Source: Chloroflexota bacterium
GTDB taxonomy: Bacteria > Chloroflexota > Dehalococcoidia > UBA2979
Direction of reading: 5' to 3'
Assembly: GCA_009843585.1 (NCBI GenBank)
Contig: VYDC01000086.1
Location: 2,006 to 8,508, forward strand
Length of the DNA: 6,503 nt
The translations under genes were made by a program, and so were the position numbers. How positions within the stretch are numbered: position 1 is the first letter of the stretch; the number at the start of each line of letters is the position of its first letter. The notes beneath the pieces were generated by a model. The model had not been told where the DNA came from, made no database searches, and saw nothing but the letters and a program-made list of their open reading frames with translations. This document shows, piece by piece, positions 1 through 4,939 of this stretch.

Positions 1-1
1 C

Positions 2-580
2 GTCCCCGACGCCGTCACGCTCACGACGCTGCACGCGGCGAAGGGGCTCGAGTACGAGGTCGTCTTCCTCGCCGGGCTCGAGGAGGGGCTGCTCCCCCAC
101 TCGCGCTCGCTCGACGATCCGCAGGAGCTCGCCGAGGAGCGCCGCCTGCTCTACGTGGGGGTCACGCGCGCGAGGGAGCGCCTCTACCTGACGCACGCGC
201 AGCGCCGCTTCCGGAACGGCTACTACCGGGCGTCCACCCTCTGCCGCTGGGTGGACGCGCTCCCGGGATCCGATCTCGCGCGCCCGTCGAGGAGGCGGCG
301 CGGCGCCTCCTCCGGCCGGACGGGATGGGCGGCGGCGCGCGCGGGCGCGGAGGAGCGCCGCGCCGCCTCTCCCGGCGCCGCCGGCGGGGCGGCGGGCGCT
401 GCGGCTGCGGCCGACCCGCCCGCGTTCGCCCCGGGCGATCGGGTTGAGCACACGGTCTTCGGCGAGGGCGTGGTCGTGAGCTGCGAGGCGCTGCCCGGCG
501 ACCAGCAGGTCACGGTCGCCTTCGCGGGGAAGGGTGTGAAGAGGCTGCTCGTCTCCTACGCCCCGCTCTCGCGCCTCTGA
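2..580 (+). CDS. pcrA: PcrA/UvrD-type DNA helicase, C-terminal part (5' end outside window)
   Basis: This is the last 192 codons of a superfamily 1A 3'-5' DNA helicase, which unwinds DNA in repair and in removing RNA polymerase or recombinase from DNA. Seen: helicase motif V (VTLTTLHAAKGLEYEVVF, residues 5-22 of the fragment), the family segment EEGLLPHSRS (27-36) and motif VI (EERRLLYVGVTRA, 45-57, with the arginine finger region). An Ala/Gly/Arg-rich low-complexity linker follows (about 95-143). A C-terminal Tudor-like domain (about 144-192, GDRVEHTVFGEG then FAGKGVKRLL) ends the protein. In PcrA/UvrD this domain contacts RNA polymerase. The reading frame is open from base 2, so the start lies upstream of the window; an internal GTG at 155 is only a codon inside motif VI. 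PcrA versus UvrD naming cannot be settled from the tail, but the family call is firm. It ends 22 bases from the convergent BioD/DRTGG gene. Confidence 0.95.
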   Translation, partial: VPDAVTLTTLHAAKGLEYEVVFLAGLEEGLLPHSRSLDDPQELAEERRLLYVGVTRARERLYLTHAQRRFRNGYYRASTLCRWVDALPGSDLARPSRRRRGASSGRTGWAAARAGAEERRAASPGAAGGAAGAAAAADPPAFAPGDRVEHTVFGEGVVVSCEALPGDQQVTVAFAGKGVKRLLVSYAPLSRL

Positions 581-600
581 CCCCCGGGCGCGGGAGGCCG
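571..600. terminator. possible weak bidirectional terminator between convergent genes
   Basis: The short gap between the helicase stop and the opposing stop holds overlapping GC-rich dyads: GCCTC (573-577) with GAGGC (594-598), and CCCG (583-586) with CGGG (591-594) around a four-base loop. There is no T-tract on either strand, and the two stems compete for the same bases. The position fits a terminator, but such short GC stems are common by chance in this composition. Confidence 0.2.
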
Positions 601-602
601 GA

Positions 603-1484
603 TCACTCCCCGAGCAGCTCCGCGAGGCGGTCGTCGTCGACCAGGGCCGCCATCAGCTCGCCGGCCCGCTCGATCTTCGCCTCGCCGGCAAACGGCGTGC
701 TCCCGAAGATCCCCTCGACGTCGCGGACCGTCTCGACGGTGCCCTCGGGGGCGAGCAGGAGCGTCGTGTCGCGCCCCGCGGCGGCGCGGTCGAGCAGGTA
801 GGGGCTCGGCTCGGAGCCGCCGGAGAGCACCAGGCAGCTCACGCCGCTGCGGAGTGCGCCGAGCGCGATGTCGACCTTCTCCGCGCGCGTCACCACCGCC
901 GTGCGCGGGTGGCGCTCGAAGTAGGAGACGTCGGTCGCGTCGTGCGAGATGGCGCCGACCAGGATGTGCTCGATGATCGCCGCGTCGCCCTCGAGCGAGC
1001 GCGCCAGGACGCGGGCGCCGCTCGCCTCGATGAGGCGCCCCACCGTGGGGGCGGCGAGCAGCCGGTCCTCGGGGAGGCGCAGCGATCCGGGGGCGCCCGG
1101 CGGGACGCCGCCCGCGCGCGTCCGCACGAGCTCTCCGCCGTCGGGCGCCGCTGCCTCGACGCCCTCGGGCGCGACGAGCAGGCTCCGCGCGCCGAGCCTC
1201 CCGGCGAGCCCGGCCGGGGCGCCTGCGGGAGGCGTCTCGAGGACCAGCACCCCGTCCCCGTCGGGTCGGAGCTCGTCGAGCGCGTCGGGCTCAAGCGGCG
1301 CGCCGCCGCCTGAGGCGAAGGGGAGTGCCGCGAAGAGCTCGGCGTCCCCGGCCGCGCGATCGTCCCCGGCGAGGCGCTCCACGCGAACGGCGCGCCCCGT
1401 CCGGGCGATCCGGCCGGCCAGGCCCACCGCGACGGTGCTCGCCCCCGCGCCCGCCTCGACGCCCCCTACGAGCAGGATCGCCAT
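603..1484 (-). CDS. BioD-like P-loop / DRTGG domain protein (stand-alone, phosphotransacetylase N-terminal type)
   Basis: A 293-residue protein with the architecture of the regulatory N-terminal part of long phosphotransacetylases, here without any acetyltransferase domain. Seen: an N-terminal BioD/ParA-like P-loop segment (residues 1-140) starting MAILLVGGVEAGAGAST, then a DRTGG-type domain (about 170-263). The latter has HILVGAISHD, TAVVTRAEKVDIALGAL, CLVLSGGSEPSP and a typical ending (TVETVRDVEGIFGSTPF). Stand-alone BioD-DRTGG proteins occur in several bacterial and archaeal groups; their role is not well defined, and ligand sensing or metabolic regulation is an inference. Odd point: aligned to relatives with an AGKS P-loop, this protein reads AGAS, so the Walker A lysine is Ala15. 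The residues between about 40 and 140 are Ala/Gly/Pro-rich and poorly conserved, suggesting a decayed ATPase half. The start is the ATG at 1484, preceded by GGGGGGA. It sits 139 bases downstream of the VOC gene on the same strand, so co-transcription is uncertain. Confidence 0.8.
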   Translation of the reverse strand: MAILLVGGVEAGAGASTVAVGLAGRIARTGRAVRVERLAGDDRAAGDAELFAALPFASGGGAPLEPDALDELRPDGDGVLVLETPPAGAPAGLAGRLGARSLLVAPEGVEAAAPDGGELVRTRAGGVPPGAPGSLRLPEDRLLAAPTVGRLIEASGARVLARSLEGDAAIIEHILVGAISHDATDVSYFERHPRTAVVTRAEKVDIALGALRSGVSCLVLSGGSEPSPYLLDRAAAGRDTTLLLAPEGTVETVRDVEGIFGSTPFAGEAKIERAGELMAALVDDDRLAELLGE

Positions 1485-1519
1485 GGTCCCCCCGACCGGC
1501 TGCGGCCGCCCGGAACCGC

Positions 1520-1545
1520 CTCGCCGGGCGCGGCGAGAGCCTCTC
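1520..1545. repeat. short GC-rich dyads upstream of the BioD/DRTGG gene
   Basis: The 139-base spacer 1485-1623 holds a perfect six-base inverted repeat, CTCGCC (1520-1525) and GGCGAG (1532-1537) around six bases. It overlaps a second dyad GAGAG-C-CTCTC (1535-1545). On the minus strand these lie about 36-65 bases before the BioD/DRTGG start. They could be a leader hairpin, an operator or a terminator for the VOC operon. No T-run follows. I see no convincing -10/-35 pair or small ORF in the spacer. Confidence 0.25.
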
Positions 1546-1623
1546 CGCGGGCGCCGGGGGCGAGTCTGCCGGGACGCGCCGCCGCTCGCAAGGAGGCCCG
1601 CTCGCTCCGCGCCCGGACCCCCG

Positions 1624-2010
1624 TCAGGGCGCGGCGGCGCGTCCGGTCCCGGCGGGGACGCGGCGCGTGAAGAACTTGATCCGGTAGCCGTCGGGAGCGG
1701 CCAGGGTCAGCGAGTAGGCCCATACCTCCTCGACGACGGGCGGCAGCGCCGGGAGCCGCCCCGAGAGCTCTTCCCTGAAGGCATGCACGTCCGCCACCTC
1801 CATCGCCCCGCGGCTGCGCTCGTCGTCGGCGCCGGCCTCCGCGTCGTCGACGATCTCGATGCCCCAGTCGCGCGTGCCGAAGCAGGCGCCGCGGCGATCC
1901 TCCCCGTGGTACTCGACGAAGACGGGCCAGCCCAGCACCTCGCCGTAGTAGCGGTAGCACTCGTCGAAGCGCGACGTGCGGATCACGGTGCGCGTGCAGA
2001 CGATGTCCAT
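1624..2010 (-). CDS. VOC superfamily (glyoxalase/bleomycin-resistance fold) protein
   Basis: A 128-residue protein of the usual length for a single VOC domain made of two beta-alpha-beta-beta-beta modules. Seen: the N-terminal module with FDECYRYYGEVLGWPV (15-30), corresponding to the family's 'D...FY...LG' stretch. Next come a beta strand with GIEIVD (50-55), the second-module start AMEVADVHAFREEL (69-82), and the closing strand APDGYRIKFF (105-114), matching the family's 'DPdGn.iE'. Metalloenzymes of this superfamily usually bind a metal through His/Glu at fixed strands. Here the first position is Arg7/Thr8 and the last is Lys112, leaving Glu52 as the clearest candidate ligand. A binding or non-metal role is therefore possible. 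The tail (after about 115) is a short Arg/Ala/Pro extension. The ATG at 2010 follows a perfect AGGAGG five bases away. It lies 20 bases downstream of the alpha/beta hydrolase, almost certainly in one operon. Substrate unknown. Confidence 0.83.
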   Translation of the reverse strand: MDIVCTRTVIRTSRFDECYRYYGEVLGWPVFVEYHGEDRRGACFGTRDWGIEIVDDAEAGADDERSRGAMEVADVHAFREELSGRLPALPPVVEEVWAYSLTLAAPDGYRIKFFTRRVPAGTGRAAAP

Positions 2011-2015
2011 CGAGG

Positions 2016-2021
2016 CCTCCT
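2016..2021 (-). promoter_or_regulatory. ribosome binding site AGGAGG fixing the VOC start
   Basis: A perfect AGGAGG on the minus strand lies five bases before the ATG at 2010. It decides the start of the VOC gene against a much longer upstream open frame that runs through the hydrolase gene. Confidence 0.8.
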
Positions 2022-2030
2022 GTCCCGGTC

Positions 2031-2837
2031 CTATCCGCGCATGAAGTCGAGGACGGCGGCGACCCAGGCCCCGGGCTGCTCGTCGACGATGTCGTGCGTG
2101 CCGCCCTCGAGCTCGACGTAGGAGAGGTCGGGATGGGCATCCCTCGCGCGACAGGTCACGCGGTAGAGATCCTCCCCGGTGTTCGTGAGCAGGAGCGCGG
2201 GGACGGCGAGCTGTCGGAGCGCCGCCTCCAGGTCGTACTCGAAGACGGCGATGTAGCCGTACCACTCCGTCTCGCGCACCTGCAGCATCTCGATCACGCA
2301 GCGCGTCATCGCGCGGAGGTCGGTGTAGCCGGTCGTGACGCGGAGCCGGCGCTCCCAGGGCTCGAGGAGCTGGCTCCCGTCCTCCCGGATCTCCGGGGCG
2401 CGCTCCGGGAGCCGGCCCAGGTAGCGGGCGCGCTGCTCGGCGGTGAAGTAGGGGACGCCGTTCAGGACAAGCCGCGAGACCCGCTCCGGGTGCGCGCGGC
2501 CGAGCTCGCACGCGGTGACAGCGCCGGTGTGGTGCCCGAGCACCGTCGCGCGCGGCACGTCGAGCGCGTCGAGGAGCGCGAGCGCCGCCCCGGCGTACGC
2601 ATCGGCGCTCGGCCTCCCTGAGAGCGGGTCGGACATCCCGTAGCCCGGCGTGTCGGGCGCCAGCACGCGCACGCCCGCCGCCTCGAGCAGCGGGTAGGCG
2701 GCCTCCCACTGCAGGCTCGAGCTCGGCGTCTGGTGCAGCAGGAGGAGGACCTCCCCCTCCCCCGCCTCCCGGTAGTGCAGCTGCCCGGCGTCGAGGTCGA
2801 TGTAGCCCCGCCGCGGTCCCCGCCTCGGCCGGCTCAT
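2031..2837 (-). CDS. alpha/beta hydrolase with His at the nucleophile position
   Basis: A 268-residue alpha/beta-hydrolase-fold protein, probably cytoplasmic (no signal peptide or membrane segment). Seen: strand and oxyanion region LLLLHQTPSSS (31-41), DTPGYGMSDP (62-71), nucleophile elbow VLGHHTGA (99-106), strand with LLLTNTGEDLYR (216-227) carrying a candidate acid (Glu222/Asp223), and GGTHDIVDEQPG (245-256) with the candidate catalytic His248. The classic elbow is G-x-S-x-G (Asp in dehalogenases and epoxide hydrolases); here it is G-H-H-T-G, so His103 occupies the nucleophile site. A cap-like insertion (about 125-205) includes W-Y-G-Y-I-A-V-F-E-Y-D, shared in pattern with the divergent hydrolase at 2927. 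The ATG at 2837 is chosen because GGGAG lies five bases before it; an in-frame GTG at 2861 would add eight residues. It is the first gene of a likely two-gene operon with the VOC gene. Specific reaction unknown. Confidence 0.87.
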   Translation of the reverse strand: MSRPRRGPRRGYIDLDAGQLHYREAGEGEVLLLLHQTPSSSLQWEAAYPLLEAAGVRVLAPDTPGYGMSDPLSGRPSADAYAGAALALLDALDVPRATVLGHHTGAVTACELGRAHPERVSRLVLNGVPYFTAEQRARYLGRLPERAPEIREDGSQLLEPWERRLRVTTGYTDLRAMTRCVIEMLQVRETEWYGYIAVFEYDLEAALRQLAVPALLLTNTGEDLYRVTCRARDAHPDLSYVELEGGTHDIVDEQPGAWVAAVLDFMRG

Positions 2838-2842
2838 GGGTT

Positions 2843-2847
2843 CTCCC
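2843..2847 (-). promoter_or_regulatory. ribosome binding site (GGGAG) deciding the hydrolase start
   Basis: GGGAG on the minus strand is five bases before the ATG at 2837. The alternative GTG at 2861 has no comparable site, so the shorter protein is preferred. Confidence 0.55.
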
Positions 2848-2914
2848 GTCGCGCCGCCCACATCGTAGCGCGCCGCTCTGGACGCCGGCGCCGGGGCTCG
2901 GGCATGGTGCCATC

Positions 2915-2920
2915 GGGAGG
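2915..2920 (+). promoter_or_regulatory. ribosome binding site GGGAGG deciding the start at 2927
   Basis: GGGAGG directly abuts the ATG at 2921 (no spacing) but stands six bases before the in-frame ATG at 2927. Only the second spacing is normal for initiation, so 2927 is preferred; the alternative adds just Met-Ile. Confidence 0.65.
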
Positions 2921-2926
2921 ATGATC

Positions 2927-3709
2927 ATGACACGAGGTTATGTCACGGGCCGCTGGGGCCAGGTGCACTACCGCGCCTCGGGCGAGAGCGGCCCGACGGT
3001 GGTGCTGGTCCACGAGTCGCCGATCTCCTCCGAGGAGTACGCGCACGCGCTGCCGGAGCTCGGCCGCAGCGTGCGCGCCGTCGCCTTCGACACGCCGGGC
3101 TACGGCCTCTCCGACCCGCCGCCGGCCCCGCAGGAGATCCCGGACTACGCGGCCGCGCTCCTGGAGGCCGCCGACGTGCTGGGGCTCGGGGACTTCGCCG
3201 TCGTCGGCACGCACACCGGCGCCTCCATCGCCGTGCAGATGGCCGTGCAGGCCGATCCCGGGCGCGTCACGCACGCCGTTCTCTCCGGCATCCCGCTCAT
3301 GCGGCCGGAGACCCGCGCCATGCTGCTCGAGACGTGGGCACCGGAGACGCCTCCCCGGCCCGACGGCTCGCACTTCGCCGAGGTCTGGGCACGCTACGCG
3401 GCGCAGGGCGATCCGCCGCCCGACTTCATCACCACGCTCGCCTGCTCGCTCTTCTCGGTCTGGGAGCGCTACAACTGGGCCTACAACGCCGCCTTCCGCT
3501 ACGACCCGGCGCCCGATCTCCCCTCGCTCACCTGCCCGACCCTCTTCCTCACGGCCGCGTCCGATCTCCTGCTGCGCGCCGACGAGCGCGCGCTGCGGGT
3601 CGTCCCGGACGGCCGCCTGACGGTCGTCGAGGGGCGCTCGCACCCGCTCCCCTGGTGCGTGCCGGAGCGCTTCGCCCGCGAGATCGCCGCCTTCGTCGCG
3701 GGCGGCTAA
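2927..3709 (+). CDS. alpha/beta hydrolase, divergent paralogue, also with His at the nucleophile position
   Basis: A 260-residue alpha/beta-hydrolase-fold protein without signal peptide. Seen: TVVLVHESPISS (24-35, oxyanion region), FDTPGYGLSDP (54-64), nucleophile elbow VVGTHTGAS (92-100), LFLTAASDLLLR (206-217) with candidate acid Asp213, and VEGRSHPLPW (234-243) with candidate catalytic His239. As in the neighbouring hydrolase at 2031-2837, the elbow residue is His (G-T-H-T-G, His96) rather than Ser, Asp or Cys. Other shared features are DTPGYG-x-SDP, the G-[IV]-P after the next strand, and a cap segment W-A-Y-N-A-A-F-R-Y-D (184-193). They are most likely paralogues. The gene is divergent from that hydrolase and converges on the LLM oxidoreductase, with the two stop codons overlapping. 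Start 2927 chosen by ribosome-site spacing. Substrate unknown; a C-C hydrolase, esterase or lactonase cannot be told apart here. Confidence 0.87.
   Translation: MTRGYVTGRWGQVHYRASGESGPTVVLVHESPISSEEYAHALPELGRSVRAVAFDTPGYGLSDPPPAPQEIPDYAAALLEAADVLGLGDFAVVGTHTGASIAVQMAVQADPGRVTHAVLSGIPLMRPETRAMLLETWAPETPPRPDGSHFAEVWARYAAQGDPPPDFITTLACSLFSVWERYNWAYNAAFRYDPAPDLPSLTCPTLFLTAASDLLLRADERALRVVPDGRLTVVEGRSHPLPWCVPERFAREIAAFVAGG
3706..3709. other. tail-to-tail stop codon overlap (CTAA)
   Basis: The four bases CTAA supply TAA for the plus-strand hydrolase (3707-3709) and, on the other strand, TAG for the LLM gene (3706-3708). There is no room for an intergenic terminator, so each transcript probably runs into the antisense of the other gene. 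Confidence 0.9.
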
Positions 3710-4800
3710 CGCGCCGCCGCCGGGCGCCCGGGCGCGCCGAGCCGCGGCATCACCTCGGCGGTGAAGCGCCGCATCGACTCCAGGACGCGCTCGTGCTCGA
3801 GGTCGCCCCAGCTGAAGGCGAGCATCACGCGGCGAACGCCCGCGTCTGCGAGCTCCGCCAGCTGCTCGCACGCCGTCTCGGGCGTGCCGAGGATGTAGGT
3901 CCGCTGGATCACGCTCGAGACGCCCTCCGCGGCCTCGACCGCCGCGGGAGCCGCCCCGGGCGCCTTCCACGCCTCCATCGGGGCGGATATCGAGGTCGTG
4001 TTGAGCATGCGCGAGGCCGCCCGCGCCGCGTTGGCGCGCGCCGTCGCCGGCGCGGCCGCCGCCCGCGCCTCTTCGTCGCTGTCGGCGAGGTGTATCGAGC
4101 GCGTGACGGCGCAGTGATCGAGCGCCCGGTCGACCGCCGCCTCGTCGTGCCCGGCCTCCCGAATCGCCTGCGCGAAGAAGGCGATCCGCTCGCGGGCCCG
4201 CCCCACCTCGAGGCGGGGCAGCAGGACCGGGTAGCCGCGGCCGGCGGCCCACAGCAGCGAGTCGTCCGAGAGCGAGGAGAGCGCGATGGGTGGATGCGGC
4301 CGCTGGATCGGCGCGGGGCGCACGCCGTGCACCTGCACGCGGAAGTGCTCGCCCTCGAAGGGACTGTAGTCCCCGGCCCACGAGCGCTCCATCAGCTCTA
4401 TGGCCTCGAACATGCGCTCGCGCTGGCCCTCCGTGTCGACCCCGAAGCCCGCGTACTCGAACTGGTTGAAGGAGGAGCCGCGCCCGATCCCGATGGTGAG
4501 GCGGCCGCCCAGCAGGTTGTCGAGCTGGGACGTCTGGATCAGGAGCCGCGTCGGGTGGTGGAGGGCCATCTGCAGCACCGCGAAGCCGACGCGGATCCGC
4601 GTCGTGCGCTGCGAGAGCGCCGCGCCGAAGATCAGGGGATCGCCGAAGGCGCACTCGCCCGTGAAGTTGTGCTCGGTCAGCCACGCCGTGTCGAAGCCGA
4701 GCCGCTCCGCCTCCACGATCTGCTCGATCTGCTCCGTCAGGACGCGGTGGTCGTCGTCCGGCGAGGGCGAGTACGGTAGATGGAATGTGTCGAAGAGCAT
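3706..4800 (-). CDS. LLM-class (bacterial luciferase-like) flavin-dependent oxidoreductase
   Basis: A 364-residue protein of the luciferase-like monooxygenase superfamily, TIM-barrel enzymes that use reduced FMN or coenzyme F420 to oxidise organic substrates. Seen: barrel start with LGFDTAWLTEHNF (34-46; EH at 43-44), IRVGFAVLQMALHHPTRL (69-86), the flavin-site stretch GGRLTIGIGRGSSFNQFEYAGFG (first Gly 98), RPAPIQRPHPPIALSS (161-176) and ILGTPETACEQLAELADAGV (303-322). A C-terminal helix contains ESMRRFTAEVMP (341-352). The middle (about 245-295) is an Ala-rich helical insertion. FMN is more usual for this subgroup than F420, but the sequence does not prove it. No flavin reductase is seen in the window. 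The ATG at 4800 follows AGGAG five bases away. The stop overlaps that of the convergent hydrolase, and the start is divergent from the CoA-transferase pair, which points to a shared catabolic locus. Substrate unknown. Confidence 0.9.
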   Translation of the reverse strand: MLFDTFHLPYSPSPDDDHRVLTEQIEQIVEAERLGFDTAWLTEHNFTGECAFGDPLIFGAALSQRTTRIRVGFAVLQMALHHPTRLLIQTSQLDNLLGGRLTIGIGRGSSFNQFEYAGFGVDTEGQRERMFEAIELMERSWAGDYSPFEGEHFRVQVHGVRPAPIQRPHPPIALSSLSDDSLLWAAGRGYPVLLPRLEVGRARERIAFFAQAIREAGHDEAAVDRALDHCAVTRSIHLADSDEEARAAAAPATARANAARAASRMLNTTSISAPMEAWKAPGAAPAAVEAAEGVSSVIQRTYILGTPETACEQLAELADAGVRRVMLAFSWGDLEHERVLESMRRFTAEVMPRLGAPGRPAAAR

Positions 4801-4840
4801 GGCGGCTCCTGCCGTGGCGCGCCGCCCTCTCGCGGCCGGA

Positions 4841-4881
4841 GGGAGGCATCGGGAGCGCCACCTTACAACCGGGTGCCTCCC
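4841..4881. repeat. 8-bp perfect inverted repeat around a 25-base spacer
   Basis: GGGAGGCA at 4841-4848 is the exact reverse complement of TGCCTCCC at 4874-4881. It spans the best promoter candidate of the LLM gene, so it could be paired operator half-sites or a hairpin. Arm length is modest for this base composition. Confidence 0.4.
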
Positions 4882-4897
4882 GGGCGGGAAGCCGGTG

Positions 4898-4913
4898 GCC
4901 GCCTCGGGGCGGC
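4898..4913 (+). repeat. small hairpin in the leader of the first CoA-transferase
   Basis: GCCGCC (4898-4903) and GGCGGC (4908-4913) form a perfect six-base stem with the four-base loop TCGG. It lies about 27 bases before the ATG at 4940. It could shape the mRNA leader, but may be chance in GC-rich DNA. Confidence 0.25.
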
Positions 4914-4939
4914 GTCCCGCCGGCCCCGGAGCACACCGG

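Larger units (their letters stand above)
2838..2926. promoter_or_regulatory. divergent intergenic control region between two alpha/beta hydrolases
   Basis: This 89-base region must hold the 5' signals of both divergent hydrolase genes unless they are read from further away. It contains several small dyads: AGCG-CGC-CGCT (2867-2877), a ten-base palindrome CCGGCGCCGG (2885-2894), GGCA-TGG-TGCC (2901-2911) overlapping ATGG-TG-CCAT (2904-2913), and ATGATCAT (2921-2928). I could not pick convincing -35/-10 hexamers on either strand. The regulatory call rests on the head-to-head gene arrangement. Confidence 0.45.
4801..4939. promoter_or_regulatory. divergent control region between LLM oxidoreductase and CoA-transferase pair
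   Basis: This 139-base region contains the only A/T-leaning patch nearby (CTTACAAC, 4862-4869). An eight-base perfect inverted repeat, GGGAGGCA (4841-4848) and TGCCTCCC (4874-4881), flanks it. Nested inside is CACC (4859-4862) / GGTG (4872-4875). On the minus strand a TAAGGT that could serve as a -10 lies in the same patch, about 60 bases before the LLM start, but no good -35 is visible. The LLM ribosome site AGGAG is at 4806-4810; a GGAG at 4928-4931 serves the CoA-transferase. The arrangement fits one regulator acting on both directions, which is inference. Confidence 0.5.

Noticed and set aside
95..432. Possible frameshift or foreign insertion in the helicase linker because of its Arg/Gly/Ala-rich run.
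   Set aside because: The frame stays open from motif VI to a well-formed Tudor-like domain; such variable linkers are normal in PcrA/UvrD proteins.
949..2121. A long plus-strand open frame of 390 codons.
   Set aside because: Low-complexity Ser/Pro/Arg/Ala translation antisense to the BioD/DRTGG and VOC genes; no recognisable motif or ribosome site.
2011..2928. Upstream extension of the VOC frame to 2928, suggesting a fusion protein.
   Set aside because: The extension is the hydrolase gene in another frame; AGGAGG five bases before the ATG at 2010 and the VOC domain boundary fix the real start.
4400..4939. Upstream extension of the first CoA-transferase frame to 4400, giving a 580-residue protein.
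   Set aside because: The extra 180 residues are antisense to the LLM gene and carry no domain; the family N-terminus (GPLSGIRVLEL) begins just after the ATG at 4940, which has a ribosome site.
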